This document shows, one piece after another, positions 9,363 to 17,932 of a stretch of DNA of 64,000 nucleotides. The notes below the pieces were generated by a model, which was not told the DNA's origin, made no database searches, and saw only the letters and a list, made by a program, of their open reading frames with translations. A program made the position numbers and the translations under genes. The stretch is taken from positions 62,001-126,000 of the forward strand of contig NZ_FOUB01000002.1 in assembly GCF_900114745.1 (NCBI RefSeq), written 5' to 3'. The stretch comes from Nitrosomonas communis (GTDB lineage Bacteria; Pseudomonadota; Gammaproteobacteria; Burkholderiales; Nitrosomonadaceae). Position 1 is the stretch's first letter. Each line of letters opens with the position of its first letter.

Positions 9363-9803
9363 ATGGACATTTCCGAGATCGCTAAGGCATCGGGGTTACC
9401 GGCCTCGACATTACGATATTACGAAGAGAAAGGGCTTATTCAGTCTTATGGCCGCAGTGGTTTGCGGCGGCTATTTCATGCTGATGTTCTGCAGAGGCTG
9501 GCGCTGATTTCATTGGCACGTAGCGCTGGATTCTCACTTGAAGAGATTTTGGAAATGTTTACCCCTCAGGGGCCTGAAATTAATAGGAAACTGCTTTTAA
9601 TAAAAGCTGATGAATTAGACAGAAAAATAAGAGAATTAACTTCTATGCGTGACAATCTCCGTCATGCAGCGGTGTGTAGCGCCCCCAGTCATTTCGAGTG
9701 CCCAAAGTTCCTTCGTCTTCTAAAGGTTGCTGGGAAAAATCGCTTCAGACCATTAAATAAATTATCGAAGAATAAACCTACGGGTAAAGCACAGAAAACT
9801 TGA
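9363..9803 (+). CDS. MerR-family transcriptional regulator
   Basis: A 146-residue regulator. Residues 1-70 are a standard MerR winged helix (DISEIAKASGLPASTLRYYEEKGLI), followed by a dimerisation helix at about residues 75-105. Two cysteines (AAVCSAPSHFECPKF, about residues 107-117) could form a metal or thiol sensing site, but the spacing is not one I can assign to a known effector. It is divergent from tpm-tauE and next to a 19-bp-spacer promoter, so control of that operon is the simple reading. TAGGAGTCC precedes the ATG. Confidence 0.85.
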   Translation: MDISEIAKASGLPASTLRYYEEKGLIQSYGRSGLRRLFHADVLQRLALISLARSAGFSLEEILEMFTPQGPEINRKLLLIKADELDRKIRELTSMRDNLRHAAVCSAPSHFECPKFLRLLKVAGKNRFRPLNKLSKNKPTGKAQKT

Positions 9804-10219
9804 AGCAGGAAACTGTAATGACTTACCTTATATTTCATGAGTCTCACCAGATAATGCTATTTGAATGAAAAGCTATCTACCATTGAATAGTGCATGAAGT
9901 ATTGTAGGGCGCGACAACTATCAGGCATTGCGCCACATGATGTATGCACCCATCCAGCATCCGGTGCAATGCGCTACCACTTATGGCACCCTACCTGATT
10001 TGACCTTTCAGATATTGCTCGACCACATCAAGGATGGTGTCGCCATCGGCATCGAAGATGCCGATGAACGTGCGGACGGAAATATCGCTCTTCAAATGAG
10101 GGAACAGCCCCTGGTTACGCCAAACTGCTGTATGGCTGCATAGACCGTGGGGCTACTCAGTTCCAGCAAATTTGGGATCAGGTAGCGAATTAAGAATCAT
10201 CTTTGGGATTTTGAGAAAT
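9804..10219. other. Gap with possible gene remnant
   Basis: No complete gene was found in this 416-base gap. On the minus strand a frame ending TAG at 9991-9993 reads as protein-like for about 45 codons (SDISVRTFIGIFDADGDTIL then DVVEQYLKGQIR) but has no proper start. It looks like the 3' end of a lost gene. The plus-strand frame at 9928-10143 is its shadow. A degenerate hairpin repeat begins at about 9904. Confidence 0.35.
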
Positions 10220-10894
10220 TTATTTGCCCTCATGCTTGCTTTCGGTAAGCGGCGCAGCCACAAGACCGGTTTCAGTAGCGCTAGCGTTTGTCATTCCAAA
10301 GAATCTGCCTATTCTAAGTAACACCCCTCTAATAAATTTCCACAATTTGGGCAATAGCCAGATGGCTAGACCAATAAAAATAATGAACAGGATCAGAAAT
10401 AATATGGGGTGATTCAGTGCAGTCCATAAGCCGCCTAAAACCAACAAATCTTCACTAATGGAGGCAGACCAGTTTGTGACCGGTTCGGGTGTGGTATTGA
10501 GCATCAAGCGTGTGCCCGTCTTGGTGGCGTGACTGGTAGCGGCCACGCCGCCGCCCAGAATGCCTGCAGCAATTTCCATTGCGGGGGACACATCGCCCAC
10601 CGTACCGGCTGCCAGCATGGCGCCTGCAGGGATGCGGACAAAAGTGTGCAAGGTGTCCCAGGCGCTATCCAGACCGGGTATTTTATCGATAAAAAACTGG
10701 ACCACATACATTACCGCTGCTGTACCGATCACTAGTGGATTTTCTAACACGCTGAGTTCGGCTGGTAAGTTGATATTGTCTGTGGCGCCACCAAGGCCCA
10801 GCACCAGCATGACGGCGTATAAATTAATGCCACTTGCCCACGATGCACCCATGGTGAGCGCCAAAGTGGCCATTAATGCTTCATAACTACTCAT
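10220..10894 (-). CDS. DUF4126 family membrane protein
   Basis: A 224-residue integral membrane protein matching DUF4126: the N-terminal ALTMGASWASGINLYAVML, a central IDKIPGLDSAWDTLHTFVRI with AGAMLAAG after it, and an Ala/Gly-rich segment SHATKTGTRLMLNTTPEPVTN, all as I recall for the family. Four or five hydrophobic segments are visible. No function is established for the family. It stands alone, about 125 bases from glk. Confidence 0.8.
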   Translation of the reverse strand: MSSYEALMATLALTMGASWASGINLYAVMLVLGLGGATDNINLPAELSVLENPLVIGTAAVMYVVQFFIDKIPGLDSAWDTLHTFVRIPAGAMLAAGTVGDVSPAMEIAAGILGGGVAATSHATKTGTRLMLNTTPEPVTNWSASISEDLLVLGGLWTALNHPILFLILFIIFIGLAIWLLPKLWKFIRGVLLRIGRFFGMTNASATETGLVAAPLTESKHEGK

Positions 10895-11020
10895 ATTGCC
10901 ATACCTTTATAATCATATTATTTCTTTTCCAAACCAAATCTGACTTTTGGTCGGTCTGCCTTCGCGTCTGTTGACTCGAATTTGTTTTTCCATACCTGTT
11001 AAAGCGACCGACTTGATTAA

Positions 11021-12028
11021 TCAAACGCTAGCCTGCATCAACCGCTGTGCTTCGAGACCAGCGCCCAATAAGCCCACTTGCGGGTTCATGATGACATGGA
11101 CCGGGATCTCGCTCATCATTTCTGAGTACCGCCCTTTGTGGCGGAAAGCCTGCATGAAATTGCCCGTCAATAAGGTGTCGATGATTTTGGGGGCAATTCC
11201 GCCAGCGATATAGACGCCACCCCGGCATAATCCCAACAGCGCCAGATTGCCGGCATAGGCGCCATAAATTTCAACAAACAACTCCAGTGCTTGTAGGGCG
11301 ATCGGGTGCTTTAGCTCATAGGCCAGCTTAGTGATGATGGCGCCGCTGTCTTCCTTTAATTCCTCGGCGAGGATACCGGGAAATCTGGTTGGGTTGCTTT
11401 GCAGGAAATTGAAGATATTGGTCAACCCTGGTCCTGAAAGAACCCGTTCGACCGAGACATGCTCAAATTTCTTCATCAGGTAACCCAGTAATTCCATCTG
11501 CAAGGAGGTGGCAGGGGCGAACTCAATGTGCCCTCCTTCTGTGGATAACGGAATATAGCGATCGCCTTGCCAATGAAGCCAGGCAACGCCCATACCGGTA
11601 CCCGCGCCTAACACTACCCGCATTGCTTGCCTCTCTGCTACCCCCCATTGCAGCGCTGCCAGATCATTCAGAGATAACTTTTCAATACCCGTTGCTAACG
11701 CTTCGAAATCGTTGATCAGCTTTACCTTGGGAATAGAAAACCTGGTCGCAAGGGCTGATGCATCCATTATCCATGGCAGATTGGTCAGTTTTGCTCGTTG
11801 CGACACGATCGGGCCTGCTATCCCAAAACAAGCTGATATTGGATAGTGGCCGGCTTTATTCAGCTCTGCTTTGTCCAGAAAATCCGCGAGTATCGTGTCG
11901 AAATCAGGATAAGCCCGGCTGTCATAGCGCCGTTCGTAACATAAATCCGTTTTATTACCGTCAGCTACTTCTGCACGCAATAGTGTCTTGGTGCCACCGA
12001 TATCACCATAAATAAAATAGTTGTTCAC
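11021..12028 (-). CDS. glk: Glucokinase
   Basis: Phosphorylates glucose with ATP to glucose-6-phosphate. The 335-residue protein has the N-terminal phosphate-binding motif GDIGGTKTLLR, the ACFGIAGPI loop, LINDFEA with the catalytic Asp, GAGTGMGVAWL, and the TEGGHIEFAP glucose-contact segment of proteobacterial Glk. Its start overlaps the end of mtfA by four bases, so the two genes are co-translated. This pairing is notable because MtfA controls glucose uptake regulation in E. coli. Confidence 0.93.
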   Translation of the reverse strand: MNNYFIYGDIGGTKTLLRAEVADGNKTDLCYERRYDSRAYPDFDTILADFLDKAELNKAGHYPISACFGIAGPIVSQRAKLTNLPWIMDASALATRFSIPKVKLINDFEALATGIEKLSLNDLAALQWGVAERQAMRVVLGAGTGMGVAWLHWQGDRYIPLSTEGGHIEFAPATSLQMELLGYLMKKFEHVSVERVLSGPGLTNIFNFLQSNPTRFPGILAEELKEDSGAIITKLAYELKHPIALQALELFVEIYGAYAGNLALLGLCRGGVYIAGGIAPKIIDTLLTGNFMQAFRHKGRYSEMMSEIPVHVIMNPQVGLLGAGLEAQRLMQASV

Positions 12029-12810
12029 AAGTTAACTCCTGTTGGCCATCGCATCGCTGGGTTCTGGCGATAGAAGGCAGACAATTGCTGATAGACTTGA
12101 GGAAAATATTGTTGTATTGCACATGGCTTGACAAAAAAAGCTTCACTCATGACTGCAAAGAATTCTGCTGGACTGGTAGCGGCATAAGGATCGATAACCA
12201 GCTCATCTCCTTTATCGAGCTGGTTACAGCAAGCCTCAAAAGCTTGCTTAAAGGCCGCAGTCCAGGCGCGTGGATCCATATTTCTATGCAGTGGAGGACA
12301 ACCATTGGCCGTCCCATTCAACATATCCAGCTTATGTGCAAACTCATGTATTACCACATTATATCCCTGTTTATTATTAGTAGTATCGTTGACATCTTCC
12401 CACGAAAGTATGACGGGTCCAGCAAGCCATGATTCACCCGATGCGGCCATGTGTACAGCGTGAACGATGCCCATTTCATCAGTATATTCATAATCAAGAA
12501 TGAATTCTCCTGGATAGACGATGATTTCTAGCCAGTTGCGATAATAGTCCAGATCAAGTTCCAAAATCAGCATACAGGCCTGGAGCGAGATCATTACGCG
12601 CATTTCTTCCGTGACGATGAGACCCTGTGCGCCATTTATTTTCTTGTCGTGCAAGAAAATGGTTGTCCATTGCCGCAACTGTAGGGTTTCAGGCTGGGTC
12701 AATCCTTGCAGAAAGTGCACGCGTGCTAGCACATCCTGCCAGATGGCTTCAGCGATCGGTTCATGCTGGAAGATATAGTTTCGCCACCACTTTTTCAGTT
12801 TCCATATCAT
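12025..12810 (-). CDS. mtfA: Zinc-dependent peptidase of the MtfA family
   Basis: A 261-residue soluble M90-family metallopeptidase. HEFAH at residues 155-159 is the zinc site and the following KLDMLNG is typical; the downstream SPAEFFAVMSEAFF gives the third ligand region. In E. coli, MtfA binds the repressor Mlc and so affects ptsG glucose uptake. Here it is directly upstream of, and overlaps, glk, tying the family again to glucose metabolism. Length and start agree with known members. Confidence 0.9.
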   Translation of the reverse strand: MIWKLKKWWRNYIFQHEPIAEAIWQDVLARVHFLQGLTQPETLQLRQWTTIFLHDKKINGAQGLIVTEEMRVMISLQACMLILELDLDYYRNWLEIIVYPGEFILDYEYTDEMGIVHAVHMAASGESWLAGPVILSWEDVNDTTNNKQGYNVVIHEFAHKLDMLNGTANGCPPLHRNMDPRAWTAAFKQAFEACCNQLDKGDELVIDPYAATSPAEFFAVMSEAFFVKPCAIQQYFPQVYQQLSAFYRQNPAMRWPTGVNL

Positions 12811-13043
12811 AAGCTATCAAGAGGTTCAGGAATAAGGTTATAGTTATTTATATTAAGCATGAACTGATTATACGAGCGAGCTGGTTCAAGCAATATTTTT
12901 ATATGAAGAACTTGAAACTGATCTCTGATTCGTTTAAGGTCTAGACTCATCGTCAATAAATTGGCTGAAAAGTTATGAACAAATCTGTTAGCGAAGCTTC
13001 GTTTTAGCGGAGTTTCATTCTTCGCAGATGCTGAGTCGGACAT
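12807..13043 (-). CDS. Possible small gene overlapping mtfA start
   Basis: A 78-codon frame whose TGA overlaps the mtfA ATG (ATGA arrangement), as expected for translational coupling. I do not recognise the product, and no good ribosome site precedes the ATG. Only 27 bases separate its start from the divergent SRPBCC gene, which leaves no room for promoters. It may simply be open leader DNA. Confidence 0.25.
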   Translation of the reverse strand: MSDSASAKNETPLKRSFANRFVHNFSANLLTMSLDLKRIRDQFQVLHIKILLEPARSYNQFMLNINNYNLIPEPLDSL

Positions 13044-13070
13044 CAACTAGGCAGAAGGAACTCTTGTAAC

Positions 13071-13580
13071 ATGTTCAATTTAGGCAACATGCTCAACTTG
13101 GGCTCTACAGAACCGATCATAGGAAGAGCTTCCACTTTAGTGGAATGTTCGACGAAAGATCTCTTCAAATATCTGGGTGAGGATCTGTTCCAGAATTACC
13201 CAAAATGGTCGCCGGAGGTTCAAGAGCTTGAGCAGCTCACACCAGGTCCAGTACATCTGGGGACGATTGGGCGGCAAGTGCGTCTTGATATGGGGCGCCG
13301 TAGCGAATCACGCTTCAAAATTTTTACTTTTGAACCGGCTGTACGCTTGGTATTGGCCGGTGTGTCTGATCCCTTTCGCTGTACCTATGAATTGCAGGAT
13401 ATGAATCTGGAGAAATCTACTAAACTGACGTTTTCTTTTGAGTTGCTGGAATTATTAGTTGTCATGCGGCCTTTCGAGGGATTAGTTCGTTCTGCTATAA
13501 AAGATGGGGCTGAACGTACCGTTCAGAATATCAAGCGCCTAGTAGAGGCAGAAAAATCAATAGAAAGTTCTGCAACCTGA
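13071..13580 (+). CDS. SRPBCC-fold (polyketide cyclase/START-like) protein
   Basis: A 169-residue protein that reads as a helix-grip fold: an N-terminal strand region (RASTLVECSTKDLFKYLG), then NYPKWSPEVQELEQLTPGPV, which matches the W-S-P-E-V pattern of SRPBCC proteins, alternating strands, and a long C-terminal helix (VRSAIKDGAERTVQNIKRLV). Such proteins bind lipids or other hydrophobic ligands; the ligand here is unknown. AGAAGGA precedes the ATG by about a dozen bases. The next gene, an O-methyltransferase, follows after 99 bases and could be functionally linked. Confidence 0.65.
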   Translation: MFNLGNMLNLGSTEPIIGRASTLVECSTKDLFKYLGEDLFQNYPKWSPEVQELEQLTPGPVHLGTIGRQVRLDMGRRSESRFKIFTFEPAVRLVLAGVSDPFRCTYELQDMNLEKSTKLTFSFELLELLVVMRPFEGLVRSAIKDGAERTVQNIKRLVEAEKSIESSAT

Positions 13581-13679
13581 GCAGTATAGAAGCACAACGA
13601 TTGGTTAATTATTGATAAAAAATACATCCTGACTATTGACCCGTTCTGTCAGTCACTTGTAGTCATAAAAGGAGAATTC

Positions 13680-14714
13680 ATGGCGCGAGATATTTTGTCC
13701 AGTATTCAGGTACCGCAGGTGGATGACCGTCCACTCTGGGATGTGGTCTTTGCGGTTTATGGCTATCCAGCTTTGCTCCTAGCGCATCGGCTGAAAGTTT
13801 TTCCTTTGTTAGCTCAAAATTCCCATACTTTGCCGGAAATTTGCAAGGCACTGAACATAGCGCAGCGTCCGGCCGAAGCAATATTGACGACAGCAACTGC
13901 ATTAGGCTTCTTATCCTTACAAGAGGGGCGCTATTCGCTGACCCCGGTTAGTAAGGAATATCTGCTCGAAGACAGTCCTAATTACTTCGGATTTTTTTGG
14001 GATCTGATGATCGACAATTACCAAGTATCTACCTATGCGGGTCTGGAGAAAGCTGCCCTTACCGATTCTGCCCAGGCATACGGAGGAGGCGATATTTTCA
14101 AATCTCATGAGGAGCAGATCGAATTGCTCCGACGCTTCACCTGCGGCATGCACAGTATCAGCATGACACCAGCGCTCGTTTGGCCACAAGTCATGGATTT
14201 ATCCCAGCACCGGATGATGCTAGATATTGGGGGAGGTTCTGGCGCGCATTCGATTGGTGCGGCCTTGCGTTGGCCAGATTTACAGGCACATATCCTGGAT
14301 TTCTCCCAGGTGTGTGAGATTGCGCAGAACTATATTACCCGGTACAAGCTGCAGGATCGCGTTAAAACGTGTGAGATCAATATCTGGCGCGACCACTGGC
14401 CTGCTGCGGATCTTCACTTTTTCTCAAATATATTTCACGATTGGTTGCCAGAAAAATGTCACTTTTTGATGGCGAAAAGTTTCGATAGTCTTGAATCGGG
14501 CGGACGGATCGTTATTCATGAGATGCTCTATAATGATGAAAAAACGGGCCCTTTCGCTGCCGCAGCATTCAGCATGATGATGCTGGGCTGGACTGAAGGC
14601 AAGCAATATTCCGGTCAGGAATTGTCAGCGATGTTGCGGGAAATCGGATTTGAGGAAATTCAAATACATAAAGCTTTTGGCTATTATAGTATCGTGACTG
14701 GCCGCAAACCTTAA
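13680..14714 (+). CDS. SAM-dependent O-methyltransferase (Methyltransf_2 type)
   Basis: A 344-residue enzyme with an N-terminal winged-helix dimerisation domain (about residues 10-100) and a C-terminal Rossmann methyltransferase domain. The SAM loop is MLDIGGGSGAHS (about residues 180-191). FFSNIFHDWLPEKC carries the His-Asp motif that serves as general base in hydroxyneurosporene and small-molecule O-methyltransferases, and IVIHEMLYNDEKTGP follows. AAAGGAG precedes the ATG. The substrate cannot be told from sequence. It is followed by a 101-bp MITE. Confidence 0.85.
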   Translation: MARDILSSIQVPQVDDRPLWDVVFAVYGYPALLLAHRLKVFPLLAQNSHTLPEICKALNIAQRPAEAILTTATALGFLSLQEGRYSLTPVSKEYLLEDSPNYFGFFWDLMIDNYQVSTYAGLEKAALTDSAQAYGGGDIFKSHEEQIELLRRFTCGMHSISMTPALVWPQVMDLSQHRMMLDIGGGSGAHSIGAALRWPDLQAHILDFSQVCEIAQNYITRYKLQDRVKTCEINIWRDHWPAADLHFFSNIFHDWLPEKCHFLMAKSFDSLESGGRIVIHEMLYNDEKTGPFAAAAFSMMMLGWTEGKQYSGQELSAMLREIGFEEIQIHKAFGYYSIVTGRKP

Positions 14715-14798
14715 GCATCGTCGTTAAATTTCAAAAAGAGAGCTGAGCATAAGTCATGCTTCTGGAGGCACTCTCTTATCTTTAAGATCAGCCAGTTA

Positions 14799-14899
14799 TT
14801 CCATTTCCACATCAAAGATGACGCGAAGGCGAGCCGCAGACAGTATCAATAATACGGCAAAGTGAAACCGACAAAGTCAGTTTTGATTTAGAAATGGAA
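14799..14899 (+). mobile_element. 101-bp MITE, copy 2
   Basis: The inverted-repeat ends are TTCCATTTCCACATCAAAG and TTTTGATTTAGAAATGGAA, flanked on both sides by TTA. The core matches the family consensus (GACGCGAAGGCGAGCCGCAG, then a TATCAATAATACGG centre). Confidence 0.9.
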
Positions 14900-15038
14900 T
14901 TAACCGTGAGGTACCATAACTGATCGCAATTTCTTAGAATTAGCCAGCTTGGATTGGCTATCGGTCGATTCATTACCGCATCCAATTCGCTACAATAGTT
15001 GCTAGAGAGACGACTCGTAAAAAAACAAAAAGGAGCTC

Positions 15039-15623
15039 ATGATGAGTGCAAAGAAAATCTTGATGCTGGTAGGTGACTATGTAGAAGACTATGAGGTTAT
15101 GGTGCCTTTCCAGGTACTGTTGATGGTGGGACATACCGTTCATGCTGTCTGCCCTAAAAAGAAAGCAGGTGAGACTGTGCGCACGGCCGTACACGACTTT
15201 GAGGGAGACCAGACTTATAGTGAAAAACCAGGCCACAACTTTACGCTGAATGCAACTTTTGCCAAGGTTAAGGCAGAAGATTATGACGCGCTGGTCATTC
15301 CTGGCGGGCGCGCGCCGGAGTATATTCGTCTGAACGAGAAAGTCATCAAAATGGTACAACATTTTTCAGAAGCGAACAAACCCATTGCGGCCATTTGCCA
15401 TGGCGCGCAACTCCTGGTGGCAGCCGGAGTCATCGAGGATAAGATGTGTTCTGCTTACCCGGCAGTAGGACCGGATGTCACACGCTCAGGTGGCAAGTAT
15501 ATGGATATTCCAATGGATCAGGCCTGTGTCGATGGCAAGCTGATTACTGCCCCGGGTTGGCCGGCGCATCCTGATTGGCTCGCCAAATTCCTGCAAGTGC
15601 TGGGGACGAAGATTAAGCCTTAG
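15039..15623 (+). CDS. DJ-1/PfpI family protein
   Basis: A 194-residue class I glutamine-amidotransferase-like protein. VGDYVEDYEVMVPFQVL holds the conserved acidic residue and AAICHGAQLLVAAG the nucleophile-elbow Cys. LVIPGGRAPEYIR is the usual glycine-rich strand-turn. Family members act as stress proteins, glyoxalases or deglycases; the exact activity is open. GGAGCTC precedes the double ATG. It ends 117 bases before the RtcA operon on the same strand and could share transcription with it. Confidence 0.85.
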   Translation: MMSAKKILMLVGDYVEDYEVMVPFQVLLMVGHTVHAVCPKKKAGETVRTAVHDFEGDQTYSEKPGHNFTLNATFAKVKAEDYDALVIPGGRAPEYIRLNEKVIKMVQHFSEANKPIAAICHGAQLLVAAGVIEDKMCSAYPAVGPDVTRSGGKYMDIPMDQACVDGKLITAPGWPAHPDWLAKFLQVLGTKIKP

Positions 15624-15740
15624 GGAACACACCTATTATTGATTGCACTTGATGTAAAAAGAGAGGTCGAATAGGAAAATAACCAGAAAATTAAACAGCT
15701 CAGAGAGCACTTTTCCTGGAAAGGTACGGAGGGAAGACTC

Positions 15741-16622
15741 ATGGCGAAGCTTAACGTTGCGGTCATCGGCTTTGGGCGAGTAGGGCGTGCTTGTGCAATG
15801 GCATTACGCAATACCGACTATCTTGCATTGGCTGGTGTTGTTCGGCGCCCAACTTCACCAATGAAATTGCCCGATCCACTTGGCAAGATTCAGGTAGTTA
15901 CACACATTCGTGACCTGAAGCGTGTTGATGTAGCATTGATTTGTGTGCCTGCAGAGATCGTCCTTGGCGTAGCACGCGAATTGCTACAAGCAGAAATCCC
16001 GATCGTTGAGAATGCGGTGCTTGAAGGACATGCACTTGAAGCGCATTACGATGCAGTCGGCAATATAGCGCGCCATCATAGTACGCGCGCTATTGTTGGG
16101 GCAGGATGGAACCCGGGCATGCTGCCGCTTTTCGAGCGCGCGTTTATCACCTTAATTCCTGATGGTCACACCAAGCGCACCAGCCGGCCAGGTGCGAGCC
16201 TTCATCATACCGAAATGGTGGAAAGCATCGAAGGTATAAAAGGTGCGCTTGCCACCGAGATGCGAGATGTGCAGGGGCAACTGAGCCGCTATGTCTACGT
16301 CGAGTTCACAAAAGATGCAAAGGACGCAAAAGGCTCAGGGGTTACCTCGGTCGATAGGATTGAGGCTATCCTCGCTGCTGATCCACTTTTCGTGGGTGAA
16401 AAAACTCATGTGTTCGAAGTTGAAAGCATTGCTGCCCTGGAGGAGGAAGGTCGCGGCATACTGCTCGAGCGCACCGGTGCTGAGCGAACAGGTGCGCATG
16501 CTACTTTGCTGCTGGAGGGACGGTTTGATGTTTCGACATTTGCCGCACGGGTGATGCTTGATGCCGCTCAACGTATTCCGAGCCTCAAGCCAGGCGCGTA
16601 TCGCTATTCTCTCTGGGGATAA
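15741..16622 (+). CDS. Diaminopimelate-dehydrogenase-like NAD(P)-dependent oxidoreductase
   Basis: A 293-residue two-domain dehydrogenase. The N-terminal Rossmann fold starts VAVIGFGRVGRACAMALR (about residues 6-23). The C-terminal part has VGAGWNPGMLPLFERAF and the RPGASLHHT segment, as in meso-diaminopimelate dehydrogenases, including the Trp-Asn-Pro-Gly loop. The true substrate is not certain because it heads an operon of RNA-repair-type genes instead of lysine genes. Only 3 bases separate its stop from rtcA. Codon use is visibly GC-richer than flanking genes, suggesting that the operon was acquired as a block. Confidence 0.7.
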   Translation: MAKLNVAVIGFGRVGRACAMALRNTDYLALAGVVRRPTSPMKLPDPLGKIQVVTHIRDLKRVDVALICVPAEIVLGVARELLQAEIPIVENAVLEGHALEAHYDAVGNIARHHSTRAIVGAGWNPGMLPLFERAFITLIPDGHTKRTSRPGASLHHTEMVESIEGIKGALATEMRDVQGQLSRYVYVEFTKDAKDAKGSGVTSVDRIEAILAADPLFVGEKTHVFEVESIAALEEEGRGILLERTGAERTGAHATLLLEGRFDVSTFAARVMLDAAQRIPSLKPGAYRYSLWG

Positions 16623-16625
16623 CTT

Positions 16626-17660
16626 ATGCTTGAGATTGATGGCAGTTACGGCGAAGGCGGCGGTCAGCTTCTACGACTTGCCGTCGCATTGTCTGCCATT
16701 ACCGGCATCGAGGTGCGCATCACGGATATTCGTGCACGGCGCGACAAACCTGGCCTTGCCGCACAGCACCTCGCGGGGGTGCGCGCCGTGGGCAAGCTCT
16801 GCGGTGCGAGAATCGAAGGCCTCGCCTTGCGATCAGACCAAATTGTTTTCGAACCGGCAACGCTTCAGGGTGGCGATTATCACTTTGATGTAGGCACTGC
16901 GGGCAGCATTACGCTGGTGCTGCAAGCCTTGCTGCCAGTCATGCTGGCGACCCGCCTGCCTTGCAAGGTGCATATCACCGGCGGCACCGACGTGCGGCAG
17001 GCACCTGCTGCAGATTATTTGCGCGCAGTGCTTATTCCGTTGATCAAACGCCTCGGTGCGCAGGTAACCATGCACGTGCTGCGTCGTGGCTATTATCCAC
17101 GGGGTGGTGGCGAAATCGAGCTCGTAGTAAGACCGGCAATGCTCTCATCCGCAGTATTCGATGCGTCTGGAGACAGCAAGACCATCTGCGGGCTTGCGCA
17201 CGTAACTAACCTTCCTGAGCATATTGCGCTCCGAATGAAGCAGGCGGTACTTAACAGGCTTGGCACTTACGGTATACAGGCGAGTATCGAGACGCAGGTT
17301 TTGGGTCGCGAAGCAGCTTTCGGTGCAGGCGGCGCCATCGTCTGCTGGCTCGAGAGTGAGCACACTGTGCTGGGTGCAGCACGGGTCGCAGAGCGGGGCG
17401 TCTCCGCGGAGACGTTGGGTGAGGCTGTGGGGGAGGAGCTTGCCACAGATATTGCAGCGGGTGCTGCGCTCGATACTCACGCAGCTGATCAAATACTTGT
17501 TTATCTCGCGCTTTTAGGTGATGGATCATTCAGCACGCGCCATGTCTCACTGCATGCGCGCACAGCGATGTGGCTGATCGAACAGTTTCTGCCGGTAACG
17601 TTCGAGGTAACTGAATCGTCAGATCTTGCTTACATTACTGTGAGAGTACGTGGAGAATAA
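16626..17660 (+). CDS. rtcA: RNA 3'-terminal phosphate cyclase
   Basis: Converts RNA 3'-phosphates to 2',3'-cyclic phosphates with ATP through a covalent His-AMP. The 344-residue protein opens with IDGSYGEGGGQLLRLAVALS, the RtcA signature, and has RARRDKPGLAAQHLAGV, GTAGSITLVLQALLP and RGYYPRGGGEI. The adenylated His is residue 285 in LDTHAADQILVYLAL, with the C-terminal TRHVSLHARTAMWLIEQFLP also typical. No rtcB or rtcR is present next to it. Instead it is followed after 2 bases by an MJ1316-domain gene, which in the literature is proposed to recognise cyclic-phosphate RNA ends. Confidence 0.93.
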   Translation: MLEIDGSYGEGGGQLLRLAVALSAITGIEVRITDIRARRDKPGLAAQHLAGVRAVGKLCGARIEGLALRSDQIVFEPATLQGGDYHFDVGTAGSITLVLQALLPVMLATRLPCKVHITGGTDVRQAPAADYLRAVLIPLIKRLGAQVTMHVLRRGYYPRGGGEIELVVRPAMLSSAVFDASGDSKTICGLAHVTNLPEHIALRMKQAVLNRLGTYGIQASIETQVLGREAAFGAGGAIVCWLESEHTVLGAARVAERGVSAETLGEAVGEELATDIAAGAALDTHAADQILVYLALLGDGSFSTRHVSLHARTAMWLIEQFLPVTFEVTESSDLAYITVRVRGE

Positions 17661-17662
17661 CC

Positions 17663-17932
17663 ATGATCCCGATTCACGAACTGCTCGCGCGTATCCGCTG
17701 GGATCCAGAATTCGGGAAGGGAAAATTTGAGCTTGCCTACGAGGATAAAATCGAGCACCAGCACAAGCGTGTACCACTCGAACGAATAGTCATCGAACCA
17801 GGTCAGCACTTTACATTTGAGGCGGAAGAGGAAGATGGCACATTGCATACTGTACCGTTTCATCGGGTGCGAAAAGTTTGGCGAGATGGGGTGATTATCT
17901 GGGAACGATATCCAGGGAGTAAAACAAAATGA
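17663..17932 (+). CDS. MJ1316/DUF504 domain protein (proposed cyclic-phosphate RNA-end binder)
   Basis: An 89-residue single-domain protein with the family pattern I-x-E-L-L-x-R-I-R-W-D at the N-terminus (HELLARIRWDPEF), a central RVPLERIV, and the C-terminal VPFHRVRKVWRDGVIIWER. This is DUF504, renamed MJ1316 in comparative work on RNA repair, where it is predicted to recognise cyclic groups at RNA ends. The family is commoner in archaea. It sits between rtcA (2-base gap) and the M28 peptidase (4-base overlap), so it is translated as part of the operon. Confidence 0.85.
   Translation: MIPIHELLARIRWDPEFGKGKFELAYEDKIEHQHKRVPLERIVIEPGQHFTFEAEEEDGTLHTVPFHRVRKVWRDGVIIWERYPGSKTK

Noticed and set aside
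9928-10143. Plus-strand 71-codon frame
   Set aside because: It is the shadow of a better minus-strand gene remnant ending at 9991.
14736-14777. AAGAGAG...CTCTCTT as the terminator of the O-methyltransferase gene
   Set aside because: The loop is long and no T-run follows, so support is too weak to list it.
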